A DNA stretch of 6,379 nt from an uncultured Spirochaetaceae bacterium (GCA_902773215.1 CACYDQ010000098.1:1-6379); one strand, 5' to 3'. Shown: positions 1-5,932, counted from the stretch's first letter. The notes: generated by a model not told the origin, from the letters alone. Numbers and translations are program-made.

Positions 1-33
1 CAAATTAGCAAGAGCATGTCTGACCTGCCTGTT

Positions 34-68
34 AATATTCCAATAGATTCTAACATAAGGGGAATATT
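34..68 (+). promoter_or_regulatory. Inverted repeat overlapping the ribosome binding site of the 72-509 gene
   Basis: AATATTCC at 34-41 is the exact reverse complement of GGAATATT at 61-68, with a 19-base loop. The right arm contains part of the likely Shine-Dalgarno AAGGGGA (57-63) that serves the ATG at 72. In RNA the pairing would partly hide that site; in DNA it could be an operator. Neither role is proven. An 8-bp AT-rich stem with a long loop is weak and could be chance. Confidence 0.35.
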
Positions 69-71
69 GAT

Positions 72-509
72 ATGAAAAAACTTTTTATTGCACTTACATT
101 AATCTTTTCAGTTGCATTGAGTACATCAGCTTTGGATTATGTTGTAGCAGCAAATTTCGATGATGACCCTCTTTGCTCTTATTACTGCACAACCCCACAA
201 GCATTTGACTCTGAACCTCCTTTCAAAATTGAAGGTGCTGAATGGTATGTTATTGCATATAAACCATCTAACATAACATTTTATTACATTCAGTTTAGCA
301 ACTATCAAGCTGCTCTGAAATTTTGCAATGGCTATCGACAAGCATGCAAAAGAGTTATGGGTGAATCTACTGCAGAGGGGTATTGTAGTGCTGCAAGAGA
401 TCTCATTGATGACCTTATGAAAAAAACAACAAAGAAGTACTTTGCCAATGCCGACTATTATGAAGATGGTATTCTAATTAGATTTTCTTCAATACTTGTA
501 AAAAAATAA
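72..509 (+). CDS. Small secreted cysteine-containing protein, unknown function
   Basis: I do not recognise a family. The 145-residue product starts with a classical signal peptide: MKK, a hydrophobic stretch from about residue 4 to 16, then a small-residue region STSA (17-20) that fits signal peptidase I cleavage, so export from the cytoplasm is likely. There is no lipobox. The mature part has five cysteines (35, 39, 85, 92, 105), with CxxxC at 35-39, so disulphides are possible in an oxidising compartment. It has no further membrane segment and ends in lysines. The start is supported by AAGGGGA eight bases upstream. The gene is AT-rich and stands alone in what looks like one unit of a cassette-like series. 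It could be an accessory effector, an immunity-type protein or a surface protein; the sequence does not decide. Confidence 0.75.
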   Translation: MKKLFIALTLIFSVALSTSALDYVVAANFDDDPLCSYYCTTPQAFDSEPPFKIEGAEWYVIAYKPSNITFYYIQFSNYQAALKFCNGYRQACKRVMGESTAEGYCSAARDLIDDLMKKTTKKYFANADYYEDGILIRFSSILVKK

Positions 510-532
510 AAGGAATGGGATATTAGTATTGC

Positions 533-596
533 TGATTTAATTTGTTTTCTTGCAACTTGATTTTTCTACGAAAAAATCTGCCTGCAAACTAATCAT
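533..596. repeat. Nested imperfect inverted repeat at a gene-unit boundary, attC-like in shape
   Basis: Outer arms TGATTTAATTTG (533-544) and CAAACTAATCA (585-595) are imperfect reverse complements. Inside, TTGCA (550-554) pairs with TGCAA (583-587), and GATTTTTC (559-566) pairs with GAAAAAATC (570-578) apart from one extra A. The right end reads CTGCCTG, five bases, then CTAATCAT and matches 16 of 19 bases with 1080-1098. Size, nesting and position between two one-gene units resemble integron attC sites. The canonical GTTRRRY/RYYYAAC cores are not seen, so the assignment is inference. There is no U-tract, so it is not a good terminator. Confidence 0.4.
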
Positions 597-655
597 CGTT
601 TTCGGTGCGCTTTATATTATTTGCGTAAACGGAAATAATAGGACGGAGGTACAGA

Positions 656-1067
656 ATGGCACAGATGACGAAGTTCCCTGCTTGTTGGGACGAAATTCAG
701 CAGAAAATCAACAATCTTGTACACGAGACAAAATACTTTCACGAGAACAAGCAGCAGACTTCTTTCGTACTTGTACGCAACGGACTCTGTGGCGAGATAT
801 ACAAAATCTTCGTAAATGACGGAGATCCCGAATTGACTGCCTTTATGGAAGCGCACGAAATCGGGCACATCATCTTCGGGCACATCAAGAACAACACAAT
901 CAAGAACGCAATCAACAAGGTGAAGGTAAATGCGGCTTACAAGGCTGAGCCCCCCGGCACAAGGGGTTTCTCTCCTTCGTAAGTTTAGCGATGTCGTTTC
1001 TGCCAAGTATGGGGAACAGATACTGATAAATAAACCGTGTGATTCTTTCAAAGATAGCTTTTCTTGA
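656..1067 (+). pseudogene. Small HEIGH-motif zinc metallopeptidase, frame broken by a hairpin insertion
   Basis: The ATG at 656 has a good Shine-Dalgarno GGAGG at 645-649. The open frame runs 108 codons to a stop at 980-982. Residues 67-71 are HEIGH inside EAHEIGHIIFGH, a zinc-protease HExxH motif with a further histidine at 76. This resembles small putative metallopeptidases related to VWA-associated or phage/ImmA-like proteins; I cannot name the family. The last residues before the stop (KAEPPGTRGFSPS) do not look like protease sequence. They are encoded by the GC-rich hairpin at 936-983. After it, another frame continues sensibly from 981 to a stop at 1065-1067, including KFSDVVSAKYGEQILI. 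Removing 944-983 (40 bases, flanked by AAG on both sides) would rejoin the two frames as NAAYKFSDVV. The catalytic motif lies before the break, so a shortened 108-residue product might still fold. Confidence 0.6.
936..983. mobile_element. GC-rich palindromic insertion-like element of about 40-48 bp
   Basis: CTTAC (936-940) pairs with GTAAG (979-983), AAGG (941-944) with CCTT (974-977), GAG (947-949) with CTC (970-972), and CCCC with GGGG (963-966). The result is one long imperfect hairpin with a short loop. It is much more GC-rich than the AT-rich gene around it. AAG occurs at 941-943 and again at 981-983, as a 3-bp target duplication would. Removal of 944-983 restores the metallopeptidase frame. 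No transposase is present, so it would be a non-autonomous repeat. Only one copy is in the window, so mobility is inferred. Confidence 0.4.
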
Positions 1068-1098
1068 CATAAAAAGTTTCTGCCTGTACGCTAATCAT
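1040..1098. repeat. Second boundary repeat, same architecture as 533-596
   Basis: TGATT (1040-1044) and AATCA (1093-1097) form the outer arms, and CTTTT (1058-1062) with AAAAG (1072-1076) forms an inner stem. The right end CTGCCTG, four bases, GCTAATCAT-type (1080-1098) matches 578-596 at 16 of 19 positions. It sits between the broken metallopeptidase and the next gene. A shorter, poorer relative (CCTGCCTGTTAAT, 24-36) precedes the first gene. The repeats therefore recur at about 500-bp steps, each just before a new gene. Confidence 0.4.
1064..1092 (+). promoter_or_regulatory. Sigma70-type promoter very close to the start of the 1101 gene
   Basis: A perfect -35 hexamer TTGACA (1064-1069) is followed by a 17-base spacer and TACGCT (1087-1092). 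TACGCT keeps the important T1, A2 and T6 of a -10 element but only three of six bases overall. Transcription would begin near 1099-1100, one or two bases before the ATG at 1101. This fits the lack of any Shine-Dalgarno there and suggests a leaderless message. Confidence 0.45.
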
Positions 1099-1100
1099 GT

Positions 1101-1511
1101 ATGAATCATAATGCAATACGTGGCAGAGCAGATGAACAACTTTTCGCAGAAGAACGAAACGAGAGGGAAAATGAGCATTTCGTTGAAATGGTGGTTTTGA
1201 GAAAAGACAGAACGAAACTGCCAGTAAATATATTTTTGGATGATGAAGGCAGATGGATGCAGTCTGGTCATCTCAACCTGATTAAGTTTCAACCCGACAC
1301 AGGTGAAAGGGCAGATTCTAGCAGGATGGTCTCATTGAGTATCGAAGATGAGCCGAGGATTCTTGATGGAAAAGATTTTATCAAAATAACTCCTTCCCAG
1401 TTTGAAGAAGTCAAGCAGTTTGTCAGAAACAACAAGGATTTGATTTTACGATTGGGGCGGCAAGAAATAGATATAGGAGAGTTTATATCGGAAATGAAAT
1501 TGAATAACTAA
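1101..1511 (+). CDS. Hypothetical protein, 136 residues
   Basis: I do not recognise a named family. The product is soluble and charged, with no signal peptide, membrane segment or cysteine. Its N-terminal 25 residues are very hydrophilic. The centre has the pattern VEMVVLRKDRTKLPVNIFLDD followed later by SIEDEPRIL. The C-terminus (about 100-136) looks helical, with FVRNNKDLILRLGRQEIDI. From memory this resembles small conserved accessory proteins with a VxMVxxRxxxTxLPxxI start and a SIEDxP centre; this is recollection, not a search result. The start at 1101 is chosen because no later in-frame ATG has a ribosome site and because the promoter at 1064-1092 ends just before it. An earlier ATG at 1097 is in another frame and closes at once. 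Confidence 0.65.
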   Translation: MNHNAIRGRADEQLFAEERNERENEHFVEMVVLRKDRTKLPVNIFLDDEGRWMQSGHLNLIKFQPDTGERADSSRMVSLSIEDEPRILDGKDFIKITPSQFEEVKQFVRNNKDLILRLGRQEIDIGEFISEMKLNN

Positions 1512-1581
1512 CCGTCAAATCCGTGAGCTGGCACAGTTCTTGCGGAATGCAAGGACAATCGGTATACTTTTTAGTGAATAG
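1504..1581 (+). pseudogene. Possible C-terminal gene remnant
   Basis: Between the 1101 gene and rhuM, one frame reads RQIRELAQFLRNARTIGIL and then FSE before TAG at 1579-1581. It has a natural protein-like, helix-forming composition, no start codon and no upstream continuation (a stop lies at 1501-1503). It looks like the severed tail of a longer gene, but 25 codons is short enough for chance. It contains a small CTTGC/GCAAG stem. Confidence 0.25.
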
Positions 1582-1593
1582 AGAGGCGGGATA

Positions 1594-1608
1594 CATGACA
1601 GATGAACT
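1594..1608 (+). repeat. 15-bp direct repeat, copy 1 (rhuM start codon)
   Basis: CATGACAGATGAACT, containing the rhuM start codon and its first codons, recurs exactly at 2157-2171 just after the rhuM stop. The bases on either side differ between the copies, so the repeat is precisely 15 bp. Confidence 0.8.
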
Positions 1609-2147
1609 TATAATTTACAAAACAGATGACGGCAAGGCTGATGTAAAACTCTACTCAAAGGACGGTGTTGTCTGGATGAACCAGCAGCAGATGGCGTTAC
1701 TTTTTGACACCTCCAAGCAGAACATCAGTTTGCATATACTTAATATCTTGCAAGAAAAGGAATTAGAAGAGAAATCAGTTGTCAAGGATTACTTGACAAC
1801 TGCCGCCGACGGCAAGAATTACCTCACGGAAGATGAGCTTGATTCCCTGAACCGCATCGTGATGATATTTCTTGAAAGCGCAGAATTCCGTGCAAAAATG
1901 CGAAAAGATTTGACCATGCACTACTGGGAAGAAAATGTTGACAAACTGATTGCAGACCATGATTTGCCATTACTGCAAGATAAAGGCGAAAAAAAGTCAC
2001 AAGCAGATGGAAAAAAAGGTTGAGCAAATATACATTGAGTTTGATTCCCGCCGAAAGCATTTTGAGGCTATCGAAGCTGACAAGCAGGATGAGGCTGAGC
2101 TAAAAATGCTCGAAGATGCAGAAAAGAACATCAAAAGAAATAAATAG
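1595..2147 (+). pseudogene. rhuM: RhuM family protein, internally deleted and frameshifted
   Basis: The start at 1595 follows GAGAGGCGGG at 1581-1590. Residues 1-75 match the RhuM N-terminus: IIYKTDDGKADVKL, then VWMNQQQMALLFDTSKQNIS, a helix-turn-helix-like region, then EKSVVKDYLTTAADGKNY. Known RhuM proteins then have well over 100 residues including the YNLDVIISVGYRV core. Here the sequence jumps directly at about residue 76 to the late YLTEDELDSLNRIV and LTMHYWEENVDKLI region, an in-frame deletion. The frame then breaks at an A7 run (1989-1995): frame one ends at a TGA at 2021-2023 after GKKG. With six As it would continue SHKQMEKKVEQIYIEFDSRR to TAG at 2145-2147, the expected RhuM C-terminus. 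RhuM genes sit in accessory islands; their biochemical role is unclear. The 142-residue product is probably nonfunctional, though the DNA-binding-like N-terminus is intact. Confidence 0.8.
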
Positions 2148-2156
2148 AACAAGCCT

Positions 2157-2171
2157 CATGACAGATGAACT
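2157..2171 (+). repeat. 15-bp direct repeat, copy 2 (composition boundary)
   Basis: This is an exact second copy of CATGACAGATGAACT, 563 bp downstream of the first. It falls where AT-rich sequence gives way to GC-rich sequence and ten bases after the end of the rhuM remnant. It may be a scar of recombination or insertion. Confidence 0.8.
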
Positions 2172-2190
2172 GGACGGGGCACGTCTATGA
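2158..2190 (+). CDS. 10-codon leader ORF overlapping the DUF1848 start by ATGA
   Basis: ATG at 2158 opens MTDELDGARL and ends at TGA 2188-2190, overlapping the ATG at 2187 as ATGA. This arrangement is typical of translational coupling. Its first five codons equal those of rhuM because they lie in the direct repeat. It has no clear Shine-Dalgarno, so it may be only a rearrangement remnant. Confidence 0.25.
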   Translation: MTDELDGARL

Positions 2191-3122
2191 TTCTCAGCGC
2201 GTCGCGGCGGACGGACATTCCCGCCTTTTACTCGGACTGGTTCTACCGGCGGGTGGAGGAAGGCTTCTTCCTCGTCAGGAATCCCATGAACACCCGGCAG
2301 GTATCGCGGGTACAGATCTCCCCGCAGAACGTCGAATGCTTCGTCTTCTGGACGAAGAACCCGTCCGGCAGTTTCATCTCCGGCCTGGAACGGCTTGACG
2401 CGCTGGGCTACAAGTATTACTTCCAGTTTACGGTCACGCCGTATGCGGAGGACATAGAGCGGAACGTACCGCACAAGGAAGAGATAATCAGAACGTTCAT
2501 CAGCCTGTCGGAGCGGATTGGCAGGGAGAAGGTCATCTGGCGCTACGACCCGATTCTCCTGACCGGGCGGTACAGCATGGGGTATCACGAGGAGCGTTTC
2601 GCATACCTTGCGGACCGCCTGTGCGGGCACACGGAGAAGGTCATCATCAGTTTCATCGACAGCTACCCCAAGATACGGCGGCGCATGGCCGAATGCGGCA
2701 TCTCGGAACTGAGCGAGGAGCAGATGCGCTCACTTGCCGAAAAGCTGAAATCCGTCGCCACGGCGCACGGGCTTCCGGTGGAATCCTGCGCGGAGAAAAT
2801 CGACCTTGCGGACATCGGCATAGCCCACGGGCACTGCGTTGACGGGAATCTCGTGGGCCGCATCTGCGGGAAGAAGTTCGTCTTTACCAAGGCCAAGTCG
2901 CAGCGGGCCGGGTGCGGCTGCGCGGCCAGCATCGATATCGGAGCCTACGACAGCTGCCGGCACGGCTGCGTGTACTGCTACGCGATGCAGGGTTCCGGCG
3001 CCCCCGTGAATCCGCCCGTGGACAGCGGAAGCCCCCTGCTCGCTTCCTGCCTGTGCGAGGATGACAGGGTCACGGAACGACTCGTCCCTCGGCTTGAGGA
3101 AGCCGGGCCGGAGCTGTTCTGA
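2187..3122 (+). CDS. DUF1848 family protein with C-terminal cysteine cluster
   Basis: The 311-residue product is a full-length DUF1848 protein. The N-terminus ILSASRRTDIPAFYSDWF, then VFWTKNP (53-59) and IWRYDPILLT (117-126), are family hallmarks. The C-terminal block holds C243 and C245, SxDIGxYD (248-255), and C257-x3-C261-x2-C264 followed by YA. The CxxxCxxC spacing is that of a radical SAM [4Fe-4S] site, although it sits near the C-terminus rather than the N-terminus. The family has no settled function that I know of. An iron-sulphur cytoplasmic protein is the reasonable inference. The ATG at 2187 is preceded only by a weak GGACGGGG. It overlaps the stop of a 10-codon ORF, and later ATGs would cut off the conserved N-terminus. 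It is the first gene of the GC-rich segment and is followed after 45 bases by the WYL regulator on the same strand. Confidence 0.85.
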   Translation: MILSASRRTDIPAFYSDWFYRRVEEGFFLVRNPMNTRQVSRVQISPQNVECFVFWTKNPSGSFISGLERLDALGYKYYFQFTVTPYAEDIERNVPHKEEIIRTFISLSERIGREKVIWRYDPILLTGRYSMGYHEERFAYLADRLCGHTEKVIISFIDSYPKIRRRMAECGISELSEEQMRSLAEKLKSVATAHGLPVESCAEKIDLADIGIAHGHCVDGNLVGRICGKKFVFTKAKSQRAGCGCAASIDIGAYDSCRHGCVYCYAMQGSGAPVNPPVDSGSPLLASCLCEDDRVTERLVPRLEEAGPELF

Positions 3123-3131
3123 TACGGCCCG

Positions 3132-3160
3132 TTGCCAGTTCCCGCCGTTTGTGCTATGCT
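3132..3160 (+). promoter_or_regulatory. Sigma70-type promoter of the WYL gene, predicting a leaderless mRNA
   Basis: TTGCCA (3132-3137, five of six to TTGACA), a 17-base spacer, and TATGCT (3155-3160, four of six to TATAAT, with T1, A2 and T6 kept). Seven bases later is the ATG at 3168, so transcription should begin at or next to the start codon. No Shine-Dalgarno is present in this 45-base gap, which agrees. It lies after the DUF1848 stop at 3122. Confidence 0.6.
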
Positions 3161-3167
3161 TGCCTGC

Positions 3168-4832
3168 ATGGGATACTCGGAGCTGATAAAGAGCCTTGAC
3201 ATCATCCGTATGTATGTCCGGAGCTTTTACGTCTACGGCTTCAAGGGGCGGAAGGACTTTGCCGGAAAGAGCGGCCGGACCTACGACGACGAGCGGCGAA
3301 GGCTTGAGAACTACCTTGCGCCCTTCATGTCATTCCGCACGGACGAGAACGGCAAGGTAAGCTTCGTGTCCATCGACGCACGGCGCACGAGCCGGAACCC
3401 CCTCTACAAAATCTTCAAGGCCAAGTCCTTCACGGCGATGGACATCTCGCTCCACTTTATGCTGATGGACATCCTGCACGGCCCGGACGAAGAGAAATCC
3501 CTCGCACGGATTCTTGACGAGATAAGCTCCGTGTACCTGGACGGATTTTCCACGGACCTCCTGCCGGAAGAATCGACACTGCGCAAAAAGCTCAGGGAGT
3601 ACTGCGAGCTCGGCCTCCTGTGCGCCCGCAAGGACGGCAAGACAATGCTGTACAGGAGGGCTGTATCGCCAGACATATCTACGGACGACGGCGGGAGCGG
3701 GCTTGCGGACATGATTTCCTTCTTCTCCGAGGCCGTCCCCTGCGGTGTCATCGGAAGCTTCATGCTGGACAAGCTCGGAAGCGCGGCGCAGGAAGAATCC
3801 GACATTTTCGAATTCAAGCACCACTACATCAGCTCGTCCATCGAGTCCGACCTGCTCTGCACGGTCTTTGAGGCAATCCGCGAAAGGCTCTCGCTGATAC
3901 TCACGCAGCAGAAAAACGGGAGGAATCACACCTTTTTCCTGGAGATCGTTCCGCTCGTCGTCTACCAGAGCACGCAGGGCGGTCGGCTCTACCTCATGGC
4001 ATACAACCGGCGTAAGAAATACTTCATGCCCCTCCGGGTCGATTACATCCTTTCCATAAAACCGGGTGAAGTATACGAGGGATGGGAACAGAAGCGGGCG
4101 GAATTCAATCAGGTGCGGAAGCACATCTGGGGCGTTGCGCTCAAGATGAACAAGAAGCATAACGACGTGCAGACGACGCACGTGAGCTTCACCGTGAGAT
4201 TCGGCGACGAAGAGGAATTCATCTATGACCGCCTGGTCCGAGAAAAGCGGATCGGGGAAGTCACGCGGCTTGACCGGAACACGGCCCGCTTTGACGCGGA
4301 CGATTTTACGGCGGCAGGGTACATCGCAAACTTCCGCACCGCACTGCAAGCTGTCCACGAGAAGAGAATCCTCCGCATCGAATACCGGGGACGGGACGGA
4401 CGGACAAAGAAGTTCAGCTGCCAGCCCTGCAAGATGGAGTATTCGGGGAAGGACGGGAAGTTCCGCCTTGTGTCAATGCGGAAGCATCACAGGATAACAT
4501 GCAACATGGGCCGCATTACGGACTGCCGGATCGTACAAAGCCCCGATGAGTGTGCGGACGAGCTTAGCCCAAGTGAGAACCGGACGGTCACGCTGGAAAT
4601 CTATGACGAGCGCAAGGCGCTGGAGCGGGCGATGTACGAGTTTGCCCATTTCGAGAAGTCCTGCATCCCGGCGGGGGACGGCGTGTACCGCCTCACGCTC
4701 ACTTATGACTCGCGGGACGAGACCGAGCTGGTCATCCGCGTGCTCGCATTCGGCCCCATGGTGAAAGTGACAGCCCCCGCCGCCATCGTAAAAGACCGCA
4801 TCCTCAGACAGCAGGAGCTGATGCGGGAATAG
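3168..4832 (+). CDS. WYL domain-containing transcriptional regulator, 554 residues
   Basis: I chose the ATG at 3168 over an in-frame TTG at 3132 because 3132 lies in the -35 box and family members begin near YSELIKSLDIIRMYVR. Domains in order, numbered from 3168: a conserved N-terminal region (1-95) with FYVYGFKGR; a winged-helix-like segment (about 103-168) ending GLLCARKDGKTMLYRR; a first WYL module (about 218-300) with VVYQSTQGGRLYLMAYNRR and FMPLRVDYI; a second WYL-like module (about 390-458) with RILRIEYRGRDGRTKKF, FRLVSM and MGRI; and a C-terminal WCX-type domain (about 472-554) with ETELVIRVLAFGPMVKV. WYL proteins bind DNA through the winged helix and sense ligands, often nucleic acid or nucleotide, through WYL/WCX. 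It would be cytoplasmic, probably as an oligomer. It is longer than the usual one-WYL regulator of about 320 residues. Its targets could be the neighbouring DUF1848 gene, rtcB or fic, but this is not shown. Confidence 0.85.
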   Translation: MGYSELIKSLDIIRMYVRSFYVYGFKGRKDFAGKSGRTYDDERRRLENYLAPFMSFRTDENGKVSFVSIDARRTSRNPLYKIFKAKSFTAMDISLHFMLMDILHGPDEEKSLARILDEISSVYLDGFSTDLLPEESTLRKKLREYCELGLLCARKDGKTMLYRRAVSPDISTDDGGSGLADMISFFSEAVPCGVIGSFMLDKLGSAAQEESDIFEFKHHYISSSIESDLLCTVFEAIRERLSLILTQQKNGRNHTFFLEIVPLVVYQSTQGGRLYLMAYNRRKKYFMPLRVDYILSIKPGEVYEGWEQKRAEFNQVRKHIWGVALKMNKKHNDVQTTHVSFTVRFGDEEEFIYDRLVREKRIGEVTRLDRNTARFDADDFTAAGYIANFRTALQAVHEKRILRIEYRGRDGRTKKFSCQPCKMEYSGKDGKFRLVSMRKHHRITCNMGRITDCRIVQSPDECADELSPSENRTVTLEIYDERKALERAMYEFAHFEKSCIPAGDGVYRLTLTYDSRDETELVIRVLAFGPMVKVTAPAAIVKDRILRQQELMRE

Positions 4833-4882
4833 AGGGGCAGTCTTTCGGGATGCGCTGTGGCAGGGGTGCCTTTGAGACGACG

Positions 4883-5932
4883 CTAGGTATCTTTCCGTAC
4901 ATAGAACGTCGCCTTTCCGCTACCTTTCTTCTCAATTTTCCCGCTGTCGCAGAGTTCTTTTAAAGCTTTCTCCACTGTCTGGCGGGCAAGGGACGGACAT
5001 TCCTCCTGGATGTCGCTTTTCGTGAATTTCCCAATCCGGCCACTGATTACATGCGCAACGGCATCCAAGGCTGACGGCTTGCCGTCAATCAGGCTGAGGC
5101 GTTCTTCGAAGTCCCGGTACGCGGAAAGAAATATCCCGAGAAGGTATTTTACGAACGGCGTGTTGTCATTTCTGCCTTCAAGCCAGTTCTCCGAGGAGGC
5201 CTCAAGGACGGCGTAATATGAGTCCTTCGTCCTTTCGATTTTCTTCTCAAGGCTTATGTACTTGCAGACGACGAATCCCGACCGGTAGAGCAGCAGGGTC
5301 GTAAGGAGCCTTGACATCCTGCCGTTCCCGTCATTGAACGGATGGATGCACAGGAAATCCTTTATGAAATTCGGAATCAGGAGGAGCGGGTTTATCTCGC
5401 CCAAATTCATTGCCCTGTTGAACGTCCCGCATAGTTCTTGGACGGCATCCGGTGTCTCGACGGGGGAAAGGGGCGTAAAGAGCGTGCGGAACGTTCCGTC
5501 AGGTGAGCCTGCGACTATGTAGTTCTGCACGTTCTTGAATTTTCCCCCGGAATCGGGCTCTGCATACAGGTACAGACGCTTGTGGAGCTGGAGGATGTAA
5601 TTCGGGGTAAGGGGAATGTATTCAAAGTTCTTATGAATGACGTTCAGCACGTCGCGGTAGCCCATGATTTCTTTCTCATCTCGGTTTCTGGGAGCCGTCT
5701 TGTCCGCGACGAGCTGCTTTATGCGGCTTTCGGTCGTCACGATGCCCTCAATCTTGTTGGAACTCTCCGTGCTCTGGACTTTTGCAATTTCCACCAGTTT
5801 CTCAAGCTTGTCTTTTTTCTGGCGGACGTAAAGCTCCTGACGCCCCTTGAATTCATGGATTTTTGCGATATAACCGAGAATCTCCGTGTCTATCGTGCAG
5901 TTCTGCAGCTTTGAGTAATCAAAAGTGCGCAT
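4883..5932 (-). CDS. Class II Fic family protein with C-terminal winged helix
   Basis: The 349-residue product has an N-terminal helical region with the inhibitory motif S58-x-x-x-E62-G63 ([S/T]xxxE[G/N]) before the Fic core, which defines class II. The flap region lies at about 135-160 (VQNYIVAGSPDG), and the catalytic loop H197-P-F-N-D-G-N-G-R-M-S-R208 is complete. Fic proteins transfer AMP or related groups from nucleotides to hydroxyl side chains. The histidine is catalytic, and the Glu62 helix would block ATP until released. Residues 290-349 (RIGKFTKSDIQEE, TVEKALKELCDSGKIEKKG) form a winged helix, common in Fic proteins that may regulate their own gene. The start at 5932 is backed by AGGAGGA (5941-5947 on the complement). 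It converges with the WYL gene across a 50-base gap and diverges from rtcB across 170 bases containing the palindromic operator. No antitoxin partner is needed for class II, and none is adjacent. Confidence 0.92.
   Translation of the reverse strand: MRTFDYSKLQNCTIDTEILGYIAKIHEFKGRQELYVRQKKDKLEKLVEIAKVQSTESSNKIEGIVTTESRIKQLVADKTAPRNRDEKEIMGYRDVLNVIHKNFEYIPLTPNYILQLHKRLYLYAEPDSGGKFKNVQNYIVAGSPDGTFRTLFTPLSPVETPDAVQELCGTFNRAMNLGEINPLLLIPNFIKDFLCIHPFNDGNGRMSRLLTTLLLYRSGFVVCKYISLEKKIERTKDSYYAVLEASSENWLEGRNDNTPFVKYLLGIFLSAYRDFEERLSLIDGKPSALDAVAHVISGRIGKFTKSDIQEECPSLARQTVEKALKELCDSGKIEKKGSGKATFYVRKDT

Noticed and set aside
559..578. AT-rich hairpin as terminator of the 72-509 gene
   Set aside because: There is no GC stem and no following U-tract; it fits better as the inner stem of the boundary repeat.
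550..819. 89-codon open frame from TTG on the + strand
   Set aside because: It has no ribosome site and runs out of frame through the well-supported metallopeptidase start region; its second half is the protease sequence read in another frame.
617..1051. 144-codon open frame on the minus strand
   Set aside because: It is antisense to the metallopeptidase, crosses the hairpin insertion and shows no family features.
1132..1200. Short frame MNNFSQKNETRGKM... starting at 1132
   Set aside because: It has no ribosome site, closes after 22 codons, and lies inside a longer gene with its own promoter.
2100..2630. 176-codon open frame on the minus strand
   Set aside because: It spans the AT/GC boundary and is the antisense shadow of the DUF1848 gene.
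3330..4358. 342-codon open frame on the minus strand
   Set aside because: Long antisense frames are expected in GC-rich coding DNA; the WYL domains on the + strand explain this region.
4859..4873. GGCA-GGGG-TGCC-TTT hairpin between the convergent WYL and Fic genes
   Set aside because: A four-pair stem and three Ts are too weak to call a terminator, though a shared terminator would be expected in this gap.
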